64,000 nt of DNA from OM182 bacterium MED-G28 (GTDB taxonomy: Bacteria > Pseudomonadota > Gammaproteobacteria > Pseudomonadales > Pseudohongiellaceae). The stretch lies in contig NTJZ01000005.1 in NCBI GenBank assembly GCA_002457215.1, forward strand, positions 113,886-177,885. The letters run 5' to 3'. The notes below the pieces were generated by a model that had not been told where the DNA came from, searched no databases, and worked only from the letters and a program-made list of their open reading frames with translations. Both the position numbers and the translations under genes were made by a program. This document shows, in pieces, positions 1-8,342 of the stretch; position 1 is the stretch's first letter; every line of letters begins with the position of its first letter.

Positions 1-126
1 TGATTTACTCCCATTTAGTTTTATTATTTGAAAACAAAGCCTATTAGGTAAAGGTTGAGATAGAATAGAAGTGAACCAGGCGAATGTCTACCTGATCAGC
101 AAATCGAAGTGAAATCTGTTGGTCAG

Positions 127-165
127 AAAAAATTCCTTCTTTACCCCCCCCTCAAATTAAGAAGG
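127..165 (-). terminator. Probable intrinsic terminator of ubiX
   Basis: On the minus strand the end of ubiX can form a stem from CCTTCTT (159-165 in plus coordinates) pairing with AAGAAGG (135-141). The loop is 17 nt and contains a run of seven G, and the stem is followed by a T-rich tract (127-134). The stop codon lies inside the structure. The stem is AT-rich and the loop is long, so strength is uncertain. Confidence 0.45.
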
Positions 166-738
166 GGCGTTTTCCAGACGAGAACCCTGCCAACGCTTTA
201 CCAAGCCTGGGTCAAGATTGAACAAGTCCAAGACTCTCCCCACATGATGATCAACTAGATCATCGACGCTTTGTGGCCTGATATAGTGGGCAGGCATAGG
301 AGGGGCAATTACTGCTCCTATTTGACTAGCTTTTAGCATCAATTCACAGTGACCAGTATGTAAAGGTGTTTCCCTAGGTATCAGCACTAAGCGACGCTGT
401 TCTTTTAAGACAACATCGGCCGCACGAACTAGTAAAGAATCAGCATAAGAATTGGCAATAGCTGAAAGGGTTTTTATCGAACAGGGCGCAACAATCATGC
501 CAGCAGTTTTAAAGGAGCCGCTAGCGATATTGGCGGCAATATCTTTGTTGGAGTGAACATGATCAGCCAAAGTCTTGACCTCATTGGCACTCCACACCGT
601 CTCCAAACCAATATTCATTTTGGCAGAGTCAGACATGACTAAATGCGTTTCAATATCAGGTTCTGTTTTCAAGACCTCAAGCAAGCGAATCCCATAAATG
701 ACTCCACTCGCTCCGGACATGCCTATTATTAGCTGCAT
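157..738 (-). CDS. ubiX: Flavin prenyltransferase UbiX
   Basis: UbiX joins a dimethylallyl group to FMN to make prenylated FMN, the cofactor of the UbiD decarboxylase in ubiquinone synthesis; it is cytosolic. The 193-residue protein begins with the flavoprotein motif GMSGASG (residues 6-12). It has the conserved APCSIKTLSAIA segment and the RRLVLIPRETPLH stretch typical of UbiX/Pad1. I chose the ATG at 738 because the family starts with a short M-x-hydrophobic strand directly before GMSGASG; an in-frame start at 780 would add 14 unlikely residues. ubiD is not in this window. It is divergent from the phosphofructokinase gene. Confidence 0.95.
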   Translation of the reverse strand: MQLIIGMSGASGVIYGIRLLEVLKTEPDIETHLVMSDSAKMNIGLETVWSANEVKTLADHVHSNKDIAANIASGSFKTAGMIVAPCSIKTLSAIANSYADSLLVRAADVVLKEQRRLVLIPRETPLHTGHCELMLKASQIGAVIAPPMPAHYIRPQSVDDLVDHHVGRVLDLFNLDPGLVKRWQGSRLENAPS

Positions 739-853
739 TATTCGATGTTCTGAAAAATTGGGGGCAGATTGTTGCATCACATCCGTCTACTGGCAAGCGC
801 AACCGCGGCCTAGTAACATGGCGACTTCTTAACTAGTGTAGTTAAAAGCCATT

Positions 854-2116
854 ATGACTAGAAACAACCTTTTCTATGCCCAGTCGGGCGGTGTTACTGC
901 TGTTATTAACGCCAGCGCCTGTGGCGTGATCGAAACCGCAAGACAACACCGAGATAAAATCGGAAAGGTTTACGCTGGCCTAAACGGTATCGTTGGTGCT
1001 TTAAATGAAGAGTTAATTGACACTAATAAGGAAACAGCAAAATCCATTGCAGCACTTCGCTGGACCCCAGCTGGCGCTTTTGGGTCATGTCGCTACAAAC
1101 TCAGATCTTACGCTGAAAATCCGAAGGAGTACGAACGATTAATAGATGTTTTTCGCGCGCATAATATTCGTTACTTTCTTTATAACGGTGGCGGTGATTC
1201 TCAGGATACTGCTAATAAAGTCTCACAATTAAGTTTAGAAATGGGTTTTCCCATCACCTGCATCGGCGTTCCGAAAACAGTCGACAACGATCTGCCTATT
1301 ACCGATAACAGCCCTGGTTTTGGATCTGTTGCCAAGTATGTTGCTGTGTCTATTCGTGAAGCAGGGCTAGATGTCGCTTCGATGTGTGAAAGTTCGACCA
1401 AAATATTTGTCATGGAGGTCATGGGCCGGCATGCTGGCTGGATAGCTGGTGCTGCTGGCTTAGCTTCTGAGCAAGAAGGCGAAGCTCCTCACATAATCCT
1501 TTTCCCCGAAATTCCGTTTAACCGAGTGAAGTTTCTGCGCAAGGTGAACACTTGTGTTAAGAAGTTTGGCTATTGCGCCATTGTTGTATCAGAAGGCGCC
1601 CAAAATAAAGATGGGAGTTTTCTTGCAGCAACCGGCGGTACAGACGCATTTGGTCACGCACAACTTGGTGGAGTTGCTCCCTACATAGCCAATATGATTA
1701 AGGATGAATTGGGTTACAAATATCATTGGGCGGTTGCGGATTATTTACAGCGGGCGGCTCGACATATCGCTTCTGCTATAGATGTCGAACAAGCCTATGC
1801 CGTTGGAAAGGCCGCTGTTGAATTTTCACTCAAAGGTAAAAATTCTGTCATGCCAGTTATCGTGAGAGGAAATGGGAAAAAATACACCTGGCACATTGGT
1901 GAAGCGAAGCTTTCTGATGTTGCCAATGTAGAGAAGGTGATGCCTCGAGATTATATTTCCCGGGATGGATTTCAGATTACGGACAAAGCGAGAAACTATT
2001 TTTCACCGCTAATTCAAGGTGAAGATTATCCACCTTTTAAAAATGGCATTCCTCAATACACACGCCTTAAAAAAGTGCTAGAAAAGAAAAAACTGAAAAA
2101 ATGGAAAGCAAGTTAA
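854..2116 (+). CDS. 6-phosphofructokinase, probably pyrophosphate-dependent
   Basis: It phosphorylates fructose 6-phosphate in glycolysis, probably with PPi as donor, which makes the step reversible. The 420-residue protein has the PFK fold motifs: the N-terminal FYAQSGGVTAVINAS loop, GGGDS at 112-116, PKTVDND at 140-146 and MEVMGRHAGW at 187-196. In this superfamily Asp at the E. coli Gly104 position and Lys at the Gly124 position (both present here) mark PPi-dependent enzymes; that is family knowledge. The usual GGDDS reads GGGDS, an uncommon variant. Its stop codon overlaps that of convergent pdxH in a shared TTAA. An ATP enzyme of an atypical clade is the alternative. Confidence 0.88.
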   Translation: MTRNNLFYAQSGGVTAVINASACGVIETARQHRDKIGKVYAGLNGIVGALNEELIDTNKETAKSIAALRWTPAGAFGSCRYKLRSYAENPKEYERLIDVFRAHNIRYFLYNGGGDSQDTANKVSQLSLEMGFPITCIGVPKTVDNDLPITDNSPGFGSVAKYVAVSIREAGLDVASMCESSTKIFVMEVMGRHAGWIAGAAGLASEQEGEAPHIILFPEIPFNRVKFLRKVNTCVKKFGYCAIVVSEGAQNKDGSFLAATGGTDAFGHAQLGGVAPYIANMIKDELGYKYHWAVADYLQRAARHIASAIDVEQAYAVGKAAVEFSLKGKNSVMPVIVRGNGKKYTWHIGEAKLSDVANVEKVMPRDYISRDGFQITDKARNYFSPLIQGEDYPPFKNGIPQYTRLKKVLEKKKLKKWKAS

Positions 2117-2748
2117 GGGGCCAATCTATCAATTAACCAGTTATCCTCATGGCGAAGATAACGAAATCGGTCGTGGAGCCGGCTAGCACCACCCTGCCAA
2201 AACTCAATTTCATTAGGCACGATACGATAGCCACCCCAATAGTCAGGAAATGGGATATCGCCATCTTCAAATTCCTGTTTTAAGGACTCAAACCTATCCA
2301 TTAGAGACGAGCGGGAACTTAACACTTCACTTTGACGAGAAGCCACTGCCGCTATCTGACTCTCTTTTGGCCTAGATACGAAGTATTTCAAGGATTCATC
2401 AGCAGAAATTTTACTCGCAGTACCACAGATTTTCACCTGACGATCAATCACATGCCAGGGAAAGTGCAAACTGACTTTTGAATTGCTATTCAGTTCATTT
2501 GATTTACGGCTTCCGTAATTAGTATAAAAAATGAAGCCATCCTGATCGAAATGTTTTAGAAGAACAATTCTTTGGCTCGGCTGACCCTCCTCATTAACTG
2601 TAGCTATAGTCATTGCAGTCGGATCATAAATCTCTAAATCCAAGGCCTGCTGCATCCAAAGGCTGAACTGATCTACCGGGTTATCAATTAGCTCTTCACG
2701 CCGCAATCCGCCGTGCAAATACTCTCTTCTTAAAGATTCAAGATCCAC
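2113..2748 (-). CDS. pdxH: Pyridoxamine/pyridoxine 5'-phosphate oxidase
   Basis: FMN enzyme oxidising PNP or PMP to pyridoxal 5'-phosphate, the last step of vitamin B6 synthesis and salvage. At 211 residues it has the usual length. It shows the FMN-binding region (SQRIVLLKHFDQDGFIFYTNYGSRK), the SRPKESQIAAVASRQSE segment, and the C-terminal PdxH signature with WGGYRIVPNEIEFWQG and RLHDR. The start is GTG at 2748, which puts the conserved LRREYLHGGL motif at the N-terminus as in homologues. The gene for its substrate-producing partner, pdxJ, lies at 10.2-10.9 kb. Stops of pdxH and the PFK gene overlap tail to tail. Confidence 0.96.
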   Translation of the reverse strand: MDLESLRREYLHGGLRREELIDNPVDQFSLWMQQALDLEIYDPTAMTIATVNEEGQPSQRIVLLKHFDQDGFIFYTNYGSRKSNELNSNSKVSLHFPWHVIDRQVKICGTASKISADESLKYFVSRPKESQIAAVASRQSEVLSSRSSLMDRFESLKQEFEDGDIPFPDYWGGYRIVPNEIEFWQGGASRLHDRFRYLRHEDNWLIDRLAP

Positions 2749-2931
2749 TTATCTTTCCTGTTAAAACTTCTATTCTGTATGGATTAAATAACTGCTCTCG
2801 CTTTGTTGGCAATTTGACCTGCCCATTCCCGAGATGACTGGACCAAGCAAACTTTTCAATTAGTTTAAACTTGCACTCAATTAATCAGCAATCTAGAAAG
2901 GATGAACAAAACCCTGGGGAGTATTATTTTT

Positions 2932-3564
2932 TTAACGTATCAAATCGCCATAATTCCAGTATTGCTGGCGCCCAGTACCGGTTTGATAATAATAAGTTCC
3001 CAGACCATGTTTAGAGCTCGCAAAAAATCCACCAACATATTTTTGACCCCCTGGCCAACGGTAAGTCCCTTGCCCCTGATAATGATCATCAACAAAACCA
3101 CCAGTATAGTTTTCGAAATTTTCCTTTAACCAAAATTCAGAGTGTTCATTTTCATTCCAGCGAGGGAGATCAAAAATATAAGAACCCTGACCATTACGCT
3201 TATTATTTTCCCATTGACCAATATAGAGTTTGCCTTTGCCATTCCAGTGGGTGCCACGACCTTCGCGAATTCCGATGACCCAATTACCGACATAAACCTC
3301 TCTTTCTGTAAATGAAATTGGAATTTCTAGTCGTCCATAGCCATGAAATTCACCGTCTCTGAAATTACCGACATACTCACCAGGCCCCCACTGTGTTTTT
3401 AGTGCTAGGGTGCCGCGGCCCGAAGCGCAGTCACCATAAACACATTCTTCCTCCGATACGCTGGAAAGGGATTGAGCTGAAACGCTTGCTGCTCCGACGG
3501 TGAATACCATAGCTCCAGCGGATAGAAAACTACCACGCAGAATAGAGAACAGTGAGGCTTTCAT
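2932..3564 (-). CDS. Exported MORN-repeat protein
   Basis: Function unknown. The 210-residue product begins with a signal peptide: Lys near the start, a hydrophobic stretch ending near VSAQS, with likely cleavage around residue 30. The rest is a series of MORN-type repeats (Y-x-G-x-[WF]-x-[DN]-G/N-x-x-x-G-x-G), for example YVGNFRDGEFHGYG, YVGNWVIGIREGRG, YIGQWENNKRNGQG, YTGGFVDDHYQGQG and YVGGFFASSKHGLG. MORN repeats form extended beta-hairpin rods that bind proteins or lipids. AAGGTG sits just upstream of the ATG as ribosome-binding site. Its C-terminus faces the short gap to pdxH with no obvious partner gene. Confidence 0.85.
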   Translation of the reverse strand: MKASLFSILRGSFLSAGAMVFTVGAASVSAQSLSSVSEEECVYGDCASGRGTLALKTQWGPGEYVGNFRDGEFHGYGRLEIPISFTEREVYVGNWVIGIREGRGTHWNGKGKLYIGQWENNKRNGQGSYIFDLPRWNENEHSEFWLKENFENYTGGFVDDHYQGQGTYRWPGGQKYVGGFFASSKHGLGTYYYQTGTGRQQYWNYGDLIR

Positions 3565-3947
3565 GCGAACACCTTTTGCATTATTTCTTTCATGAATATA
3601 ATTATAACCCTTCAGCGATAGCAGTAACTAGCCTGAAAATATGTGATTTACAACTATAGCCAAAGGCATAGACTAAAACCATGCCAACGGAGCTAAATAT
3701 CCGGCTGAAGGGGAACAACTTCGCGAACATAAAACGAAGCGAAGGCGAGTTAAATATGATGAACTTATTGAGTGATTTTTCAAAAAGTTCTTACAGTAGA
3801 TAGGGATTTAATTCTCAAATAGATAAAGGCTGACGCGATCACAATCTACTTTACAAGCTTTATCATCTTTAAAATCATTTATTTTGTTTAATGAAAGTTA
3901 TATGACACCGACACGAAATATGATCCAGCGATTCGTCTAATGATTAT
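3565..3947. other. Intergenic region, 383 bp
   Basis: Lies between the 3' end of the ybbP-like gene and the MORN gene, both on the minus strand, so it should hold the MORN promoter and the ybbP 3' region. It is AT-rich, with no coding ORF and no GC-rich hairpin followed by a T tract. The only structure noticed is a 6-bp inverted repeat CTTCGC (3719-3724) and GCGAAG (3739-3744). Confidence 0.5.
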
Positions 3948-6683
3948 TTAAATAACGCCTCGCAATACATTTAATGGGCTAATGTTGACGACTTTCCGAG
4001 TAGAGTTTACACCAAGGCCAGCGATTATAAGCATGCCTAGTAACGGCCCTGCTATCCACACCCAATAGTGCAGTGAAAACTCCTGTTCGAAAATTTCTTC
4101 TTGCAGATAATATACACTAGCCTCAGCACCAATAGTCGCAATCAACCCGGCAACAAAACCGATACTAGCAAACTCAATAAGCAAGCTTGTCAGGATTAGT
4201 TTCTTTCCAGCGCCTAATGTTCGAAGTATCGCATTTTCATGAAACCGTTCATCGAGACTGGCATTGACACAAGCCAACAATACCAGCGCGCCACTCAACA
4301 GGACTAGAATAGAAATTAGTTCAATCGCGGATGTAACTTGAGCAATGATAGTTTGTATTTGCTCAATCAAGCCATCGATCTCAATAATCACCATCGTTGG
4401 AAATAGACGAATCAAATCGTTCAATAATATCTTCTGCTCCCTCTCCATAAGTGCGGTAGAGAGAAATGTCGCACCAATATGATCGATAGTACCAGGAGAA
4501 AAAATGATGAAGAAATTTGGTTGCATATTATCCCAGCGAACACTCCGGAAACTGGAGACTTCCGCAGAAACAATTTGTTGGTTGACTTCAAATTCCAAAC
4601 TGTCACCGAGCTTTAGATCTAACCATTCGGCATATTCTTGCTCAATTGAGACATAGCCTGGCTGCGATTCTGACCCCCACCAGGCGCCTTCCGTAATGAG
4701 ATTTTCACTAGGCAAATCTTCGGCCCAGGTTACCTGACGGCGACTTAATTGACCTCGAACCCGTCGGCCGCCAGTGGTGGCCTCTTCGCCATTTACCGGC
4801 GGGGCATCAGTTTGCGGACCTGAAACGGCCTCCGCAATCTCTGAATCTATTTCCACGCCTTCAAGCTCTAAATTTTCGATCTCATCATCGAGCTGAGCGT
4901 TTTCGGTCAAGGTGCCTCTACTCGCCGTCACTTGGTCTTCGTCACCCGGGTCTGGCAGATCGCCATTCACTCTAGTTACTCGGGCACTGATTAAGGGATA
5001 AAATTGATTACCTTGAATTCCATTCTCAACGAAGAAACTTTCAATCCCTTCTATTTGATTTTGGGTAATGTTCATCATGAAATGATTAGGTGTATTCTCA
5101 GGCAATTGTGCCTGCCATTCCTCAATCAAATCTGTACGCAACAACGTCAAAATTAACAACGACATAATAGTGATTGAAAATACCATTACCTGCAGAACAT
5201 TTTGCTTACGCCTTCTGCGTGCTGCGGTCATCGCCAACAACCAGGCACTGCCTGCCTTCATCCCTGCAGAACCACTGGAACGTAAAAATAGATAAGAAAC
5301 AATCGAAAGAAACAGCGCTATAGCACCAACAGAAATCACCAATACTGAAGTAAGTACAAAATCCTGACTATACCAAAACACTAAAAAGATGGTGCCAAGT
5401 ATGCCAAAAACATAAGGCACGTTGGCTCCAATTTTTTGCTGACTCATGTCTTTTCGCAGCACTCGCAATGGAGGCGTTTCACGCAGTGCGAGCAATGGCG
5501 GAAGGGCAAATGAAAGCAAACAAATAAAGGCCGTCATAGCCCCAACCACATAGGGCTGAATACTCGGCTCAGGTAAGCTGATCAATAAGAGTGATTCCAG
5601 GAAAATCAGAATTACCCAATGAACGAGCCAGCCAAGCAACCAACCGACAACAACAGCAATAGCAGCAAGTGCAATTTGAATCGATAAATAAATGAAAGAA
5701 ATTTGAGAAGAGGTACAACCGAATGTTTTTAGGATCGCAACATAATCGTAGTGTCTTTCACTGTATCGCTTAGCGGTTAAAGCGATAGCAACCCCTGCGA
5801 GGAGTACAGCAAACAGTGAGCCTAATAAAAGGAAACTTTCCGCACGCTCCAGTGCTTCGCGTACCTCTTCGCTTTCTTCGCGAATATCCCGTATGTAATA
5901 TCTACCACGCCATTCTTCTCGCGCCCGGAACCATTCCTCAAAGGAGTCGAGTTCACCTATTTCATCCGCTGCGAAAAGATAGCGATAACTGACACGGCTA
6001 CCAAGCTGCACAACATTGGTTGCGATGACATCATCCATGTGAAGCATTAGTCTAGGACCTGCACTGTCCATCATGCTGCCACCGGAACGATCCGGCTCTG
6101 CAATGATTATCTGGCTAACGATTAATTCAGCCTCTCCTACAAAAATCGAATCACCAACTTCAATTTCTAGCGCCGACAAAGCCCGAGACTCCAACCAAAC
6201 TTCACCTGGAGAGGGCCCATTTTGGACTGGTCGCCCACGGACAAAGGGCTCCTCTGCAATAATCACATCGCCACGCAATGGGTAGCCATCGGTAACCGCT
6301 TTTGCTGCGACGAGCATATTGCCGGAGTCAGTGAAAGCCATCGAAGTGAAGGAGAGTATCTCTGCAGTCCGAAGACCTCGCGCCTGCCCTTCCTCGAGGA
6401 CTTCTTCCGGGAGAACTCCCCGGCCGCTAACAATACGATCAGCGGCTAACATATTTGCTGACTCCAACAAGAGTGCTTTTTCAAGTCGATCAGTAAACAA
6501 GGCTATGCCAGTAACTGACGTTACCGCCATTACTAAGGCAAGAAATAATAGGCGCAATTCACCCCCTTGCCAGTCCCTCCAAAGCAAACGCATTGAGAGG
6601 TTAAAAAGATTTCCAAGGGGTTTGTTATCAGTAAGTATCTTGCTGCTTGCTTCAGGCACTAGCTGCTTCCTCAGTAGATTCAT
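3948..6683 (-). CDS. FtsX-like ABC transporter permease, YbbP type
   Basis: Inner-membrane permease of the YbbA-YbbP type exporter, a MacB/LolCE-like mechanotransmission system. The 911 residues contain an N-terminal TM segment followed by a long periplasmic domain. A TM bundle with the FtsX core comes next (about residues 280-420), then further TMs near 430-520. A second periplasmic domain precedes the final three-TM FtsX core (about 770-905). E. coli YbbP is near 800 residues. Much of the extra length is a very acidic, low-complexity insertion around residues 575-640, rich in Glu, Asp and Asn. The start overlaps the ATPase gene by 32 bp, so the two are translationally coupled. A later ATG at 6593 is possible. 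The exported substrate is not evident. Confidence 0.9.
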   Translation of the reverse strand: MNLLRKQLVPEASSKILTDNKPLGNLFNLSMRLLWRDWQGGELRLLFLALVMAVTSVTGIALFTDRLEKALLLESANMLAADRIVSGRGVLPEEVLEEGQARGLRTAEILSFTSMAFTDSGNMLVAAKAVTDGYPLRGDVIIAEEPFVRGRPVQNGPSPGEVWLESRALSALEIEVGDSIFVGEAELIVSQIIIAEPDRSGGSMMDSAGPRLMLHMDDVIATNVVQLGSRVSYRYLFAADEIGELDSFEEWFRAREEWRGRYYIRDIREESEEVREALERAESFLLLGSLFAVLLAGVAIALTAKRYSERHYDYVAILKTFGCTSSQISFIYLSIQIALAAIAVVVGWLLGWLVHWVILIFLESLLLISLPEPSIQPYVVGAMTAFICLLSFALPPLLALRETPPLRVLRKDMSQQKIGANVPYVFGILGTIFLVFWYSQDFVLTSVLVISVGAIALFLSIVSYLFLRSSGSAGMKAGSAWLLAMTAARRRRKQNVLQVMVFSITIMSLLILTLLRTDLIEEWQAQLPENTPNHFMMNITQNQIEGIESFFVENGIQGNQFYPLISARVTRVNGDLPDPGDEDQVTASRGTLTENAQLDDEIENLELEGVEIDSEIAEAVSGPQTDAPPVNGEEATTGGRRVRGQLSRRQVTWAEDLPSENLITEGAWWGSESQPGYVSIEQEYAEWLDLKLGDSLEFEVNQQIVSAEVSSFRSVRWDNMQPNFFIIFSPGTIDHIGATFLSTALMEREQKILLNDLIRLFPTMVIIEIDGLIEQIQTIIAQVTSAIELISILVLLSGALVLLACVNASLDERFHENAILRTLGAGKKLILTSLLIEFASIGFVAGLIATIGAEASVYYLQEEIFEQEFSLHYWVWIAGPLLGMLIIAGLGVNSTRKVVNISPLNVLRGVI

Positions 6684-7341
6684 CGCTCACCAGCTCACCA
6701 GCAACTAGTTGCAGTTTTCTATCGCAACGGGACGCGAGCCGGTCATCGTGAGTCACTAATACTAAGGTAGTGGCATATTCACGATTGAGCTCAAACAACA
6801 GGTCAACTACTTTGGATCCTGTAGCAGTATCGAGATTTCCTGTTGGTTCATCGGCAAAAAGAATACGAGCCTTAGTTGCAAATGCTCTCGCTATCGCCAC
6901 GCGCTGCTGCTCGCCGCCGGAGAGTTGATTGGGGTAATGGTGCCAGCGTTCCTCCAAGCCAACTCTTTCTAATAAGCTAACCGCTTTTTCTCGTGCCTGA
7001 GCGTCCCCTTTTAGTTCAATAGGCAGCATCACATTTTCTAAGGCTGTGAGGCTGGGCAGTAACTGAAATGACTGAAATACGAATCCCACTAATTGACCGC
7101 GAAGTATGGCGCGCTGTTCTTCATCTAATTCGGACAGTTCATATCCATCAAGCAGTATCTCTCCGGATGATGAACCGTCCAGACCAGCCATAAGTCCAAG
7201 TAGTGTTGATTTACCGGAGCCCGAAGCGCCAATGATGGCAACAGCCTCGCCTGCTGCTATATGAATACTAATTCCTTTTAGTATTGTCAGCACGCCTTCG
7301 CTGGTATCTACAGCTTTTACCAAATTTCTTGTCTCTATCAT
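6652..7341 (-). CDS. ABC transporter ATP-binding protein, YbbA/LolD type
   Basis: ATPase subunit that powers the adjacent FtsX-like permease. It shows Walker A GASGSGKST, Q-loop FVFQSFQ, signature LSGGEQQRVAIARA, Walker B ILFADEPTGNLD and the switch His in VTHDD. I place the start at the ATG at 7341, giving MIETRNLVKAV (about 229 residues), rather than the ATG at 7374, because the latter lies inside a perfect TATAAT promoter hexamer and could not be transcribed with a leader. The gene is divergent from tesA. The tesA/ybbA/ybbP arrangement is the same as in E. coli, which supports the assignment. Confidence 0.93.
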   Translation of the reverse strand: MIETRNLVKAVDTSEGVLTILKGISIHIAAGEAVAIIGASGSGKSTLLGLMAGLDGSSSGEILLDGYELSELDEEQRAILRGQLVGFVFQSFQLLPSLTALENVMLPIELKGDAQAREKAVSLLERVGLEERWHHYPNQLSGGEQQRVAIARAFATKARILFADEPTGNLDTATGSKVVDLLFELNREYATTLVLVTHDDRLASRCDRKLQLVAGELVSDESTEEAASA

Positions 7342-7372
7342 GTGTTCATTATCCGCAGGCAAAACAGTGCGC

Positions 7373-7378
7373 ATTATA
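7373..7378 (-). promoter_or_regulatory. Candidate -10 element of ybbA-ybbP
   Basis: A perfect TATAAT on the minus strand overlaps the upstream in-frame ATG of the ATPase gene. A start site about 7 nt downstream would give a short leader before the ATG at 7341. No good -35 hexamer is seen at 16-18 bp spacing, so this is a suggestion only. Confidence 0.4.
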
Positions 7379-7505
7379 GTCGAATTAAAGCAAAGAAGGG
7401 GCTGTTAAAGCGCTTTAGTGGATTCCCTCTTTTGAGTCTATTAAAGTATACGAAATTCGAAGATCTGGTTTACCATATTCTATACATCCATTAGTAATTG
7501 AATCG

Positions 7506-8138
7506 ATGAAAGCCCGAATTATCAGTTTGTTAGTCATCATAATGAGTCTGTACCCTCTGGTTGCGCGCAGCGCCGAGGAGGCTACCAACACATTACTAGT
7601 ATACGGAGATAGCCTAAGCGCAGCCTATGGGATTCAAGAAGCGCAAGGCTGGGTGACCTTGCTAGAGAGCAGGCTAAATGAAGAGAACTGGCCCTACAAA
7701 CTCATAAACGGCAGTGTTAGTGGCGAAACCACCACCGGCGGCCTAGAACGTCTACCTGCAATGTTGAGTATTTATCAACCTGACCTCGTTATCCTTGAAC
7801 TTGGCGGTAACGACGGATTACGCGGCCTTCCGCTTGAGACTTTAAAAGCCAATCTCAAAAAAATGATTTCATTAATTAGAGCTGAAGGGGGTGAAGTACT
7901 GCTAACAGGAATCCAGATTCCCCCGAATTATGGGCCACGCTATACGGAACCTTTTTTCAGCCTATACACTGAAATTTCAGAAGAAGATTCGCTAGCTCTA
8001 GTGCCCTTTCTGATCGAGGGAATTCCGCAACAGCCAGAGCTTATGCAAAATGACGGCATACATCCCAAAGCTGAAGCTCAAATTATGATCTTGGATAACG
8101 TTTGGCCCTATTTAGAGCCGATGCTGAGCAGACGTTAA
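7506..8138 (+). CDS. tesA: TesA-type multifunctional esterase/thioesterase (SGNH hydrolase)
   Basis: Periplasmic acyl-CoA thioesterase I / lysophospholipase L1 / arylesterase family. The 210-residue protein has a signal peptide (cleavage near RSA-EE, residues 22-23). The four SGNH blocks are visible: GDSLSAAYG with nucleophile Ser36, Gly in NGSVSGETT, GGNDGLRG, and the DGIHPKAEAQ block with catalytic Asp and His. Length matches E. coli TesA. It is divergently placed against ybbA-ybbP as in E. coli, an arrangement suggesting a shared role in lipid or toxic-ester handling in the envelope (inference). Confidence 0.93.
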   Translation: MKARIISLLVIIMSLYPLVARSAEEATNTLLVYGDSLSAAYGIQEAQGWVTLLESRLNEENWPYKLINGSVSGETTTGGLERLPAMLSIYQPDLVILELGGNDGLRGLPLETLKANLKKMISLIRAEGGEVLLTGIQIPPNYGPRYTEPFFSLYTEISEEDSLALVPFLIEGIPQQPELMQNDGIHPKAEAQIMILDNVWPYLEPMLSRR

Positions 8139-8342
8139 ACTAACAAGCATAGGTCGAGCAGCGAAAAGATAACTGGAGATTTTTAACACAATCTAACTCA
8201 AATCCTTTTCTTCGTTGCGGCGGCGCAGGACCCATAATCCGTTAATTTGCAGCCTCATTACCCTATCGTTGCCACCACAAGTTTGGTCAAGATTGGGCAG
8301 TAAATAATTGGCTCAATACTAAATAAGTACTTACTTCATTGG

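Noticed and set aside
2902..3129. Plus-strand ORF over the MORN gene end
   Set aside because: Antisense to the repeat-bearing protein and without any recognisable feature.
3719..3744. CTTCGC/GCGAAG inverted repeat as a regulatory site
   Set aside because: Only six base pairs with a 14-nt spacer; expected by chance in this much DNA.
6073..6708. Plus-strand ORFs inside the ybbP-like gene
   Set aside because: Antisense shadows; the minus-strand protein has clear family motifs through this stretch.
7342..7374. Upstream ATG of the ybbA-like ATPase
   Set aside because: The ATG falls inside a TATAAT hexamer, so transcripts from it would lack a leader, and the family starts at the later ATG.
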